A stretch of DNA of 64,000 bases from Brachypodius melanocephalos (taxonomy: Eukaryota > Chordata > Aves > Passeriformes > Pycnonotidae): the NCBI GenBank assembly GCA_013398615.1, contig VZSR01000393.1, positions 2,692,961-2,756,960 of the forward strand, written 5' to 3'. Made by a program: the position numbers and the translations under genes. Under the pieces are notes generated by a model, which worked only from the letters and a program-made list of their open reading frames with translations, was not told the origin of the DNA and ran no database searches. Below are positions 11,776-21,126 of the stretch, one piece after another. Every line of letters begins with the position of its first letter. Position 1 is the stretch's first letter.

Positions 11776-13229
11776 CGTGCTGAGCTTTTCCTGCAGTTTT
11801 TTCAGTATTTATTTAGACTTGCGCCGCTGCCCGAGACCGCAATTTGAATGTCCCGAGCCTCGTCCCACGATCTTTTACTCCCCAAAATGCTGCGCATTTT
11901 TTGGTGCCGTCAGGAAGAGGAGTGGAACCAGACAATTCGCAGCCTGCGAGGACCCTAAAATGCGGTTAAACATTCCTAGAGGAGACGGTGATGAATAGGC
12001 GAGCAGGGTAACCCGACCCCCAGGGCTTACGCATCCCTTTTTGTTTGTTTGTTTGGTTTTTTTTCTCTCCTGAGCTTTCCAAGAGTTTCAGCCGCGAGCA
12101 AACCCGGGGGCCATAAAAAAAAAAAAACAACAAAAAAACAAAACAAAACAAAAAAAACCCCAAGAAAATGCTTTAATTCCTACAACCACGTCGCTCGTTT
12201 GTGTACGTGGTGTTTAAAAGGGCGTGATTCCCGCTACAAGCTAGGGAAAAAAAATTTAAAAATTTCATTTCTCCCTGTTGGTTTTCGTGTGTAAAAGAGG
12301 AATTTTATGTGGATGCTGTGCCATTCCCGGGTGTTTGAGCGCTGCTTTTCCTGCTGCCCTGCTAAAGGTCAAAAGCAGGTAATGGATGTCGAAATTTCCA
12401 CGGAATGGGGTATGCTCGGAGCTTGTTGACTTTGATATCAGTTTTCTTCCACCGCGGGAGGGGGGAAAAAAAATTTTTAAAAAAAGAAAAAAAAATAAAG
12501 AGGAGGAAAAAAAAATCATTCCAGCTCTTCACTGATTTTTCGTGGAAATTCACCAATTTCTCCCAGTTTAAGATCTGGTCTCTGATTTCCCCCTGGCTAC
12601 CATATCCCTCTGCCCCCAAGACGAAGCCTGGCTTTGTTTCAGCTCAGGGTGGTGATGTTGTTATTTGTTCACAAGACAAAATCCCAGATTGGTGCTGAAT
12701 GACAGGGGCTACCTCAGAAACAAACCAAACAAAGCCCTCGAGGAAAAACCTACCTTGAAGGAAAAGGGAAAAAACAGCGGAAGAAAAAGTTGGAGAAAGC
12801 TGGGAATGGGAATGTGCCCGTGCCTTTGTGCAGAGGGGAATAACGCGCCCAGCGTGATGGAATTAAGCAGAGCTCGATTTAAATTTGGGATTTTTGGGAA
12901 TCCCAATCCTCACCCTGCCGAGGTTGGGTTGGGTTGAGCTCCGTGGCCTCAGCGCTTCTGCTCTCAGGTGGAAAAATGGCTTGAATTTCCCCAACTTTCC
13001 ATCAAAAATGGATGGAATGAGCCATGGAAGTTTACGGTTGTGTGTCTGTGTGTCCCGGTGCTGCAGGTGGCAAAAATTACCTTTGAAATCTCAAGATTTT
13101 AGTCATCGTGGTTGTCAATTGCTGCAGAACTGGCTTGGGATGTTCCCAATGGGCTCCCAAGAGTTGAACCACTTTTTTTTCAGATACATCAACATAAATG
13201 TTGGTATTAACTGACCCTCTTGAGCTCTT
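11776..13229. other. Intergenic DNA with A-rich tracts
   Basis: Mixed sequence with moderate CpG content at 11820-12020, an A/C-rich tract at 12112-12159 and A-rich purine runs at 12466-12515. Several 60-110-codon frames come from these A-rich tracts (lysine/asparagine or phenylalanine runs) and are not gene-like. Confidence 0.5.
12112..12159. repeat. A-rich tract with CAAAA units
   Basis: Low-complexity tract of A runs separated by single C, partly in CAAAA spacing. Followed by unique sequence. No retroelement body is recognisable beside it. Confidence 0.85.
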
Positions 13230-14160
13230 GTGGATATTACAGAGACAGTATTTAAAACTTACGGTTTAAAGTATATCTGGGACACGAACACTCATTTTGT
13301 TATTGCTGGGGTCTAGAAGACTAAGCCGTTAAAATGATAAATTTTTACTAATTATCATTGAGTCACATCAAAAAAATTTAAAAATTGAAAAAAGATTTGA
13401 AAACATCAGTTGTCAAAATAAGCAGAATATTCCTTCCCGTGGGAGTGGAGGAAGGGTCATTAAGGGAAGTTCAACACATTTAGGCTTCAAACATTTGCTC
13501 TGAAAATTAATGCAGGTAAAGAAAGGTACAGTAAGGAATGCAAAAATTGTACAATGAGAAACTTTTGTAGCCTAAAATAATTTTTTTCACTAGATAAAAC
13601 AAAATAAATGCTTTAACATACATTTTGCCATTAGTACATGTATATAGTTAATTATATATATATGTGCAGCTTGTCTGTCATAATTTTGACAAATAATACA
13701 TTTAATATTATTAAACCTTTGTGAATCAGGATATTTAAAAGCCATTCTAACACAATGCCTTGAAATTAAAATCCAGATTTAATTCTTTAGAACGTTTTCC
13801 CCAGATGAGGATAAATGTGCAGTCTGCCCTTTAAATTAAATGACAGCAAGAAGTCAGGGGGAAAGAAAAAACCAAAACAAACCAAACAATAGCAAACAGT
13901 TTGAGATTGACTCTGCTCATTGTAAATAGGAGGCTGGCTCTAATTTAGTTAATGAGATTGCACCAGTGTAAATTGAATTAGGTTCATTATCCTAGCATTA
14001 AAACGATCTCTATCTTTGTAAAAAAAAATTAACAGTTTAAGTACCTTTTTTTTTTTTTTCTAATTTAACAAAAACTGCTGGAATGAGACGTGAAAGCAGA
14101 ACTCCCACAAAGTTACCGCCAGCAGAAAAATATTTTTCCTGATTGATTAACATTAAATTT
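13230..14160. promoter_or_regulatory. AT-rich candidate conserved noncoding block
   Basis: About 930 bases of AT-rich, mostly non-repetitive DNA. The most enhancer-like part is 13915-14015, with TAATTTAGTTAATGAG, GAATTAGG and AACGATC words. A short TGTCA/TGACA inverted pair flanks TAATTT near 13678-13693, and a small TA run lies at 13650-13662. Not a CR1. Regulatory call is inference from composition and motif density. Confidence 0.35.
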
Positions 14161-14193
14161 TATTTTTTGAGAATTTTTAATTATGGTTACTAT

Positions 14194-15225
14194 TTAAAAC
14201 TGCGTCCACGATCCGCCAGAACAAAACAACTGCATGCTAGACACATTTAAAAAATGGGGGGTTTTTATTTTATTTTCATCTTTTCTTTGCTCAGCAGACA
14301 ACACCCCCACAAAACGTGTGTAAAATTCCTTTGGAGGTGAGTGCGGCGAGACACGACCGAGTTCTCGGGTGTTTGAACCCCTAAAAAACAGGAAAAGGCT
14401 GTGTGTAACCTGCCCTACATTATACCTCGGATTGTTATGACTTTTTAAAAGTGTTGTACAGCAACCGATTATTTTGATAACGCCTTTAATTAAAAAGCAG
14501 GGGGGAGGGGACGGGGGAGGGTGGGTTTTCAACCCTGATAGGGAAAGCGAGGCGATAAAGCGATTAAACCTCCTGGTGATAAAGCAAATTTGTGCCGCGA
14601 GTATCCAACAAGTGCTGAAAAGATAAATACGCTCCCGACGGCGAGGGCAGAGCTGCTTTCTCCCCGTCCCAGCCCCAAACTTCCAATGCCACCTAATGGA
14701 GAGCCCGCACCTCGCAGCGCCCAGCCCGCCTGCGCTTTTCCAGCTTCCCCCAAAAATCTCCGCGAAGCGATGGAGGAATGACAAAATCCCTCCGCAAATA
14801 TTCGGGTTGACTCGCTGGATGTCAGAGCTTCCAAAACAGAGCAGTCCCTGTCTCGCGGTCCCGAAAAGTGGGAGTTTGGGGGTTGTGTGGCTCGGATTTG
14901 GGATCTCCATATAAATACTGAATTCTTGCCAGGAGGAAAACGCGGGGAGGTGGCCGGGGTGCAGAGGGACGTGAAAACACCCCGGGATGTTCAAATCCCC
15001 CTCCTTGAGGCGGGGTCGGGGTGGTTTTGCATCTTCCCCGTGGCTCGGCTCACACTGGGGACACCGAGACTGAATGGAAACCTGTCCGGGCCTCAAAGTG
15101 CCCTTTGTTGTCACATCTGATTTCTGCAGGACATCCCAGCATCTCTCCGTGCGGGCACATTCCCGGGAATGCTCCATCCCACACCCACTGGACACGCACG
15201 GCTGCCGATGCACACATATAAACAC
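14194..15225 (-). other. Longest open frame (343 codons), probably not coding
   Basis: This is the longest stop-free frame with a start codon in the window. It lies in CpG-rich DNA where stop codons are scarce. Its translation shows no domain, signal peptide, membrane segment or repeat that I recognise. It crosses AT-rich enhancer-like sequence at 14405-14640 and shorter frames are open on the opposite strand. Bird genes are intron-rich, so a single-exon 1-kb frame with no similarity is weak evidence. I record it so that it can be tested, not as a gene call. Confidence 0.15.
14405..14640. promoter_or_regulatory. Candidate conserved noncoding element with GATAA words
   Basis: Unique AT-rich block within the CpG-rich zone. 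It carries TTTTGATAACG, two TGATAAAGC words about 30 bases apart (near 14551 and 14577) and AGATAAATAC near 14619, plus CCTTTAATTA. The repeated GATAA cores suggest a GATA-factor or related input. Inference only. Confidence 0.33.
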
Positions 15226-16350
15226 AGGGCTGAACCACCCTTAGGACCAGCTTTTAGGACCGGCTCCCAAACCAGGCCCTGATTTGAAGATGGTTTGAGA
15301 TTTCCTATTGGAGATTTCCCAATAAACACGCCTGGAATCAAACAAGCAGTCGGGATTTTGCTCTCCCCTGTCCCTCCCTCGCAGCTGAACAAAGCTCCGT
15401 TCTCTCCGACCCGAATTTATTTTCCTTTACACCGTACCTAGGATTTCCCTCTGGTTTATTTCTGTAGGGCTGCATCCAAAGCTCCCGCTGATTTCGGGAT
15501 ATTTGGGGCAGGGCCCTGCACTTCTGCAGCTCCAGACCTGCTGCAGCCAGAGCTGGATATATGCTGATTTGAACGATAAATATCGGCCAGCACAAAAATA
15601 GTTTTAAAAAGGGACTTGGAGTGGGGGGAAAGACAATAATTTTCTATAAATAATTTTCTACAAAGCTTGTCTGCTTGTGCCAAGCTTTGCACCCCATCAC
15701 CACCAATTTTAAGCACATTCTGCTATGGCAAGATTAGGGATAAAAATTAACTGTGAGAAAGACTCAGATTTAAGATTTACATGTTTTTAACTGCGCAGTT
15801 CTTGTATAGTTCCTACACTTTAAGCAGCGGGATTAAAGACAGCAGAGCTGGGATTAAAATGCAAAGGGAGATTTGCTGCTCTCAAAAAAAAAAAAAAATT
15901 GAAATAATAGTGAACCAAGCTCAGACAAACCCCACAACAGAAAACCCGAAGGAAATAAAGGCGAGTGGAACACATTTCCGTGTTTACTTTTCTTTCTGCA
16001 GTTGGATCCCTTGTCGTAGCCACAAGAACTGCAAGGATAGGGTACGGAACGGGAAATAAAAGGCAGGGGAAAAAAGAAACAAAGAATTAAAAAGAAAAAC
16101 CAAAATCCAAGCAATTTAAGGAGAAGGAAGCAAAGGCAAGAGCTGGGAGCAGCAGAGTTCTGTAGAGCCGCTTTCCCTGCCCGGGCTCCGTCCCTGGAGC
16201 TCTGCGGGGCAGGAGAAGGGGACGGTGCAACCCCCGGGCTGGCAAGGGAGGAAGAGGAAGAGCAAGAGGAAGAGGAGGAGGGTTTCGGGACGGGGAGAGG
16301 GGAGAGAAAAAGTCCGGTACATACAGCTCGATGCGTCCACCAGCCCCCAG
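14641..16350. promoter_or_regulatory. CpG-rich shoulder of a CpG island
   Basis: GC-rich sequence with frequent CpG (for example 14690-14790 and 15960-16340) alternating with AT-rich spacers such as 15590-15740. Such patchy CpG-rich DNA next to a dense island is common around developmental gene promoters. No exon can be defended. Frames here are open on several strands at once because stop codons are rare in GC-rich DNA. Confidence 0.4.
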
Positions 16351-16356
16351 CCTCCG

Positions 16357-16450
16357 CTTCTCTCTCTCTCTCTCTCTCCCTCTTAAGTCAAAAAGGAAAT
16401 GCTGTCCTTTTTTTTTTCTTTCTTTCTTTTTCTTTTCTTTTTTTTTTTCC
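16357..16450. repeat. CT microsatellite and pyrimidine tract
   Basis: A CT dinucleotide run (16357-16383) is followed after about 20 bases by a nearly pure pyrimidine tract (16406-16450) of T runs with scattered C. The second tract ends in TGCAG at 16451-16455, which together resembles a 3' splice acceptor. Confidence 0.85.
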
Positions 16451-16455
16451 TGCAG

Positions 16456-16545
16456 AATCAGAAAACGAACCATCAGGAAGTTGGCAAAACCTCCGACTAA
16501 ACAATCAATGGAGGAAACTCAACAAATTCGCTTTGGCGGAGGAGG
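16456..16545 (+). other. Possible exon start after acceptor-like site
   Basis: The long pyrimidine tract ending in TGCAG at 16455 is a strong-looking acceptor. The following 90 bases differ in texture from the surrounding GC-rich DNA and are open in the plus frame with codons from 16457 (reading ATC AGA AAA CGA and so on, including an in-frame ATG at 16508). I do not recognise the translated sequence and see no convincing donor site for the exon end. Pyrimidine tracts ending in CAG arise by chance often, so this is a test candidate only. Confidence 0.15.
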
Positions 16546-16652
16546 GGAGAGCGAGGGCGGGCGGGGAGCGCAGGCAGGACAGAGCCGCGCAGGCAGCGCA
16601 GGGAGCCGCGCACCGCTCCCAGGGCTCCATCCGCAATTCCCTCACATTCCTA

Positions 16653-16672
16653 TTTTTTTTTTTTTTTTTTTT
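16653..16672. repeat. Poly-T tract
   Basis: Twenty consecutive T inside the CpG island. It is the source of phenylalanine or lysine runs in the overlapping frames. Confidence 0.9.
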
Positions 16673-17058
16673 AATCCCATGGACACCCATTCTGTGCGGC
16701 AGAACGCGGGGCAGGGCTCGGCAGGAATACCCACATTTGTCCGCCAAAGGAGCTCCCCGTGCGCTCGTGCGGGATGCGGATCTATTCCCAGGAATTCCCT
16801 TCCCTTCCCACGGGCTGGGATAGGCAGCATGGAGAAATGAGCGAGTTCCGTGCTGGTATTTCTGCTACAAGCGCAGTTTGTACTGCAGGGAGAGGTTTGA
16901 GAGGAGGGGTTTTTAAAAAATACTTTTTTTCACAGCTATCGCCCCGACTTTTCCTAATTTTTCTACAATCCACCCATTCCTCCCTCATCCCGGGGTGACG
17001 CTCTCTGCCTGCCGGTACGGAGCGAAACGCTCACATCCTCTCTGTGCCCTCCTTTGGG

Positions 17059-17101
17059 AAAACAAACAAACAAACAAACAAACAAACAAACAAACAAACA
17101 A
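17059..17101. repeat. AAAC tetranucleotide microsatellite
   Basis: About ten perfect AAAC units in a row within the CpG island. Likely length-polymorphic. Confidence 0.93.
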
Positions 17102-17589
17102 GTGGATCATCGGAAGTTCCGCGGAGCAGAGCTGCCCTGTCCTGCCCCGCGCTCCGCGGGCAGGGAGGGTTGCGGGGCTCCTTTAGGCTCCCGTCCGGGT
17201 GAAAATCAGCCCCTAAATCCCCTCAAGGGATCTTGTCCCAGGTGGGGACCCCCAGGTGCTGCTGAAGGCGGCCGGGGACCTCTCAAATCCCGCGGGTGCG
17301 GCGTTGGGAGCGGGGGAGCCGCGGGCGAGGGGAGCCACCCTCCCCCCAGAAATGCGGGACGCGCTCCGGGGTCGCTGCTAAAAGCACCACAAGTCGGTGT
17401 TTTTTAATAAAGAGCGTTCTCTGGCGAGCTGGCCGCCTTCCACCCGCCCCACGGATGAGCTGGCTCTGTAAACACTGCAGAGAAGATTAACACTGCTGTT
17501 CTAACCTCCTAGCGGGACCTCTCGCTGCTGCTGATCCGCGGGCTCCATGAGAGCCCTTTTGTTTTCGGGGTGACAACAGCCCCCAGCGC

Positions 17590-17666
17590 CGTCCCTCCAT
17601 CACCAGCCCTGCGCTGCCCGGCGCTCTGAGTGTCCCCCCAGTTCCTCCCTGCCATCATCATCATCG

Positions 17667-17720
<54 letters not shown>

Positions 17721-17925
17721 CCTCCCCTCCCTGGGAGTCACCGATGCTTTGGATGTTCCTTCACTCCCTCTCCATCACCATCTCTCCCCTGTCGGGGGCT
17801 CTGGGTGTCCCCCCAGTCCCTCTCCATCACCATCTCTCCCCTGATCAGGGCTCTGGGTGTCCCCCCAGTCCCTCTCCATCACCATCTCTCCCCTCCCTGG
17901 GCGTTACAGAGACTCTGGGTCCCCT
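17590..17925. repeat. 52-base minisatellite with embedded triplet array
   Basis: Three copies of a 52-base unit start at 17766, 17818 and 17870 (word CCCTCTCCATCACC, ending CTCTGGGTGTCCCCCCAG). The first two full copies are almost identical and the third diverges in its second half. A more diverged related unit lies upstream from about 17592 (CCCTCCATCACC ... CTCTGAGTGTCCCCCCAG). Between the diverged unit and the clean copies lies the ATC expansion. The CCATCACCATC core of the unit is a plausible seed for that expansion. Confidence 0.85.
17652..17720. repeat. ATC trinucleotide microsatellite
   Basis: About 23 ATC units with one GTC interruption at about 17666-17668. It gives an isoleucine run on the plus strand and a methionine run on the minus strand; neither is a real protein. 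It lies inside the CpG island and next to the 52-base minisatellite. Confidence 0.95.
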
Positions 17926-18461
17926 CCCAGCAGAATCAGCGCGTTCAAAAATCCCCCTAATTTCAAATAATTTTTTTTTTATTACTACTATCATGACGAT
18001 ATCTTTAATTTGGCGGTCCAGAGGAGCTGGGAACAGATGAGAGACCGAGCTGCCAGCGCGGTTTTCCAGCAGGCAGCGGCCCGCTGGCAGCAGCGCCTTT
18101 CCCGACCTCCCGCATCCCGGACAGGGAGGAGAGGCTGCGCATTTGCGGCTCGGTTTTTAGGGAAAATTCCGGAAATCGAGCTCGGAAAAAGAGGAGGAAA
18201 ACCGGCAACGGCAGCGTCGTTTGTACAGGAATTCCTTCAACGGGGAAGCGGAGCCCCGGGATTGGGATGGGGAGCGGGGAGATGCTCGGTTTGGTCCTTT
18301 TGCCAAAATAGCACCGGGCTGGGGAGGGGGCATGAGGAGGGATAAAAGAATGGAGGCAGAACCGAGTGGCCCGGCTCGGGGAGAGCCGAGAGGAGCCACC
18401 GCTCCGCCCTCCATCCCTCGCTGTCACCCGCCTGCGCGCCCAGCTCAGCGCCAGAGTTTTT
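17926..18461. promoter_or_regulatory. CpG-rich unique sequence next to the gap
   Basis: Part of the CpG island, unique and GC-rich from about 18005, preceded by a short AT-rich stretch (17955-18010) with ATGACGATATC. Frames of 110-140 codons are open on both strands, as expected in CpG-rich DNA. Proximity to the gap makes this the best place to look for a first exon or 5' UTR, but no exon boundary can be fixed. Confidence 0.35.
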
Positions 18462-18467
18462 CTCCTT

Positions 18468-18528
18468 AGTAGAGATTTATCAACTTAAGGATGCTCGTGT
18501 GGACTGCAGGGGAATAGAGACCACAAAT
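18468..18528 (+). repeat. Copy A of a dispersed 61-base repeat
   Basis: Matches 21065-21126 at roughly 90 percent by eye (shared words include GTGGACTGCAGGGGAAT and GAGACCACAAAT). It ends 34 bases before the assembly gap. Not CR1. Either a low-copy interspersed repeat or a small local duplication. Confidence 0.8.
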
Positions 18529-18561
18529 ACCAGGGTATGGAGCTGGAGAAAAGGAGCTGAA

Positions 18562-18661
18562 NNNNNNNNNNNNNNNNNNNNNNNNNNNNNNNNNNNNNNN
18601 NNNNNNNNNNNNNNNNNNNNNNNNNNNNNNNNNNNNNNNNNNNNNNNNNNNNNNNNNNNNN
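18562..18661. other. Assembly gap of exactly 100 N
   Basis: A run of exactly 100 unknown bases, the conventional placeholder for a gap of unknown length. It lies just after the CpG island, so the missing sequence may be GC-rich and may include exon or promoter sequence. Distances across it should not be trusted. Confidence 0.99.
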
Positions 18662-19039
18662 AAGAAGAAAAAACGGCTCAGCTTCCCTCACCCCACTCCC
18701 AACAAGACCTTTACACAATAAATTATTTCCTTGGATAAGGGTTTTCCCCGTATGGTTTTAGCCTCTGCATCCCTTTAGGTAAATCCCTGTAAAGCACATT
18801 TAACTTTGGGATTTTTTCCCCAGTTTGCCCTTTCCCAGCACCGCTGCCTCGAGCTGTCCTGGGGATGCTGGTTTGATTCTCTTTGCCTACAATCCCTGTG
18901 ACAGCGACACAGGGGCGTTTAAAAACGGCACAAAATGGGAATAAACCAACAAATCGGAGTTGGAGCGCCCGGAAAAGCGTCAGACAAACCACGCTGGAGC
19001 CAGAACGGGCTTCACCTTTATGAGACACTACAGATTGCT
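18662..19039. other. Intergenic DNA right of the gap
   Basis: Unique sequence with a purine-rich start and scattered CpGs. A 101-codon minus-strand frame has no recognisable domain. Nothing else stands out. Confidence 0.45.
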
Positions 19040-19550
19040 GCTAGGGACACTTTGGAGACCGCCGAAATCCCTTCATTAGCTGCTCGATGCATTTGACATC
19101 CGAGCTCATTGTACCCCCGAGGCGTCCGAAAGCTTGGAAATCAATTTATTAACCTAATAAAAGGCACGCACGCAAAAATTCGGGGAGGGGGGGAAACTCA
19201 AGAATCGAGAAAGACTAAATAAAATCCTTTGACGGGTTGCTGGAGTTTTTTCAAAGCTGTTTGAAACGGGGAGGAAACAAATTATTTACTTGTCAGAATA
19301 GGATTTTTTTCCCCAGACCATTAGTCCTGTAGTGGGATTTCTTTATAAAAGAACCCCAGGGTTCGTTTGCGCTCAAAACCGACGGGCTGCCTTCGTTTCC
19401 ATCCTCACGCTGCATTTCCCCTCTTCCCTGATTCCTGCATTATGCAATAACTCAGTCATTTGTTAGGAACAAAGGGGAAACACAACGAGAAACATTAGAG
19501 CGGCAGCTCTAATATATTCGCGTGTGATACATACATATATTTTATTTCCA
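19040..19550. promoter_or_regulatory. Candidate conserved noncoding element
   Basis: Unique block with many kept CpGs in AT-rich surroundings (GACCGCCG, GCTCGATGC, CCCGAGGCGTCCG) and homeodomain-type words such as TTTATTAACCTAATAAAAGG near 19145 and TTATGCAATAACTCAG near 19440. No repeat. Its position beside the CpG island fits a proximal enhancer or promoter-associated element. Texture only. Confidence 0.38.
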
Positions 19551-20003
19551 GCCAAAACCAACGATCCCGCCGTCCCACACGATGGGAAGGGACGGATTTA
19601 CAATGTGCCCATTGTGAGCCGGCATGAGGGGGTTTTTCTGTGCCTCAAACATCACCTGGGAGGAGGTCCCGGAGCCGCTGCCCACCCTGGCAGGGCAGCA
19701 TCCCTCCTCCGGCAGCGGCAGGGACACGGCTGCAGAGGCTTTCCCCTCCTTTTCTTCTCTGTAAAAGGATAAAAAGAAGAAAAAAAAAAACCCTAAGAAA
19801 AAAAAAAAATATCACCTTCGTGATGGCTTTGACCCAGAAATCCAAATAAACTCCCGAACGCGGCTGAAATTCAGCTGGAGCCGCACGGGGCTTTTAACGC
19901 CCGGGGCGAGCTCTGCTTGCTTAGAGCAGCGTCGGGAGTGAGCAAAACACCTTAGTATTTATATATTAATTAATTTATTTATCCTAGCAGGTTCCTGTAA
20001 ATC
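19551..20003. other. Intergenic DNA with A-rich runs
   Basis: Mixed sequence with A runs at 19778-19810 and AT-rich TATTAATTAATTTATTTAT around 19962-19980 that could bind homeodomain factors. No gene-like frame. Confidence 0.4.
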
Positions 20004-20223
20004 GTGGTTTGGTGTTGTTTTGTTGTTGTTGTTGTTTTTTGTTTGTTTGTGGGTTTGTTTTTTGGTTGTTTTTTGTTTGTTTAGGGGGGGTTGTGTGTTT
20101 TAGGGGTTTTGGGGTAGGTGTTTTGTTTTTGGTTTTGGTTTTGTTGTTTTTTTTTTTTTGTTTTTTTTTTTTTGTGTGTGTGTGTGTGTGTGTGTTTTGT
20201 TTTGTTTTGGTTTGGTTTTTTTT
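20004..20223. repeat. 220-base G/T-only strand-asymmetric tract
   Basis: From 20004 to 20223 the plus strand has no C and only three A (20083, 20102, 20116). It consists of TTG, TTTG, TG (about 20174-20193) and T runs with a G-rich centre at 20083-20120 containing G runs of seven, four and four. The G-rich centre could form a G-quadruplex. The frame on the minus strand is lysine/threonine/asparagine text and is not a gene. Confidence 0.9.
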
Positions 20224-20284
20224 AACCAAAACCTCCTGTCCGGGGCCGTTTGGGGCACCACTCTAAAATCGGGCTACCTGGCCC

Positions 20285-20400
20285 AGATAAGCTGTTGTCA
20301 CCGAGGCACGAGTGCCACCAGGGCGGTAGCATCAGCCGTCGGTAAAAAAGCGTGCAGGCTGTGAAGTGAAGGGTTGTATCCTTTAGATAAGGGCTTATCT
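20285..20400. promoter_or_regulatory. Three perfect GATA-factor sites, two inverted
   Basis: AGATAAG occurs at 20285-20291 and 20385-20391, and its inverse CTTATCT at 20394-20400. The last two form a 7-base inverted repeat separated by two bases. AGATAAG is the optimal site of GATA zinc-finger factors. Three perfect sites in 116 bases are unlikely by chance, and paired inverted sites are a known high-affinity arrangement. CpGs are retained in the block. Candidate GATA-dependent enhancer or silencer, function inferred. Confidence 0.42.
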
Positions 20401-20429
20401 ACACAGCCCTTAAACCCACACTCACCTCC

Positions 20430-21064
20430 TTAGAGGCTGCGGGTGTCAACTCCCAGAGGGAAATATTTATTTAGTCCTTTTTTGAATGGAGGGTTTAATC
20501 CCGGCTTGATGTGGCAGGAGAAAGCCTTTCCTTGTTTTTTGTTTGGTGGGTTGTAATTCTGTGGATTAAAACCCTTAAAATCCCGCTGTTTGCCCACAAA
20601 ACAAATAAAAGATAATCTGGCTGGAGCGACTGAGGTCTTAATATACATTTTTAATACTCCTGGGTGTCTTTTCTGTCGTTTATTCTTAGTGAAGTTCATC
20701 TTATGATCATGTACATGGGTTGAACATAAAAGCAAGTTTATATATATTAAAAAGAAATATAAAATATGGGCAATAGGAGCCAATCCTGCCAACTGTTGCT
20801 GAGAATGGAGAAGGCTGAGTCAGGGCTGTGTGGTCCAGCTAAATTCAGAGTAAAGTCAGCAGCAAATTCCCCTTGGGTCTGAGTGTCACCAGGATCAGGC
20901 CCTGGAGATGGGCACAGCAAGGAAGGAGCTGGGACAACCCCTCAGAGCTGGCTCTGGTGCCACTGCTTGTCCAGTCCTTGGTGAGAGGCTGGAGAATTGC
21001 ATGGATTAAGCAGAACAGACAAGATTTAGGTCCTGATCCTGGATCCTCAGTTTAAAAACTCCTC
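20430..21064. other. Intergenic DNA, partly enhancer-like
   Basis: Unique sequence. The AT-rich 20630-20770 part has AATATACATT and TATATATT words. At 20890-20925 and 21027-21050 there are CAGGATCAGG / CCTGATCCTGGATCC words, resembling text common in old amniote repeats, but too short to classify. No gene-like frame. Confidence 0.35.
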
Positions 21065-21126
21065 AGTAGAGTTTTCATCAACTTCAGGATGCTCCTGTGG
21101 ACTGCAGGGGAATGGAGACCACAAAT
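21065..21126 (+). repeat. Copy B of a dispersed 62-base repeat
   Basis: Partner of 18468-18528, same orientation, about 2.6 kb away by assembly coordinates. Differences are a handful of substitutions and one single-base length change. The sequences after both copies do not match, so the shared unit ends near ACCACAAAT. Confidence 0.8.

Larger units (their letters stand above)
16530..18470. promoter_or_regulatory. CpG island, candidate promoter region
   Basis: The densest CpG zone in the window. I count eight CpGs in the 60 bases 16561-16620, eight in 17281-17340 and six in 18061-18120, in GC-rich DNA with GC-box-like GGGCGG/GGGCGAGG words. Unmethylated CpG islands mark vertebrate promoters. 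It is interrupted by an AAAC array, the 52-base minisatellite and an ATC expansion, and it ends about 90 bases before the assembly gap. Orientation and gene are unknown. It could also be an orphan island or a distal regulatory hub. Confidence 0.55.

Noticed and set aside
17509..17721. Minus-strand frame with a long methionine run
   Set aside because: It is the translation of the ATC microsatellite, with no protein-like sequence on either side.
20083..20120. TTAGGGG / TTTTGGGG text as an interstitial telomere repeat
   Set aside because: Only single, non-tandem occurrences within a G/T-rich tract; there is no TTAGGG array.
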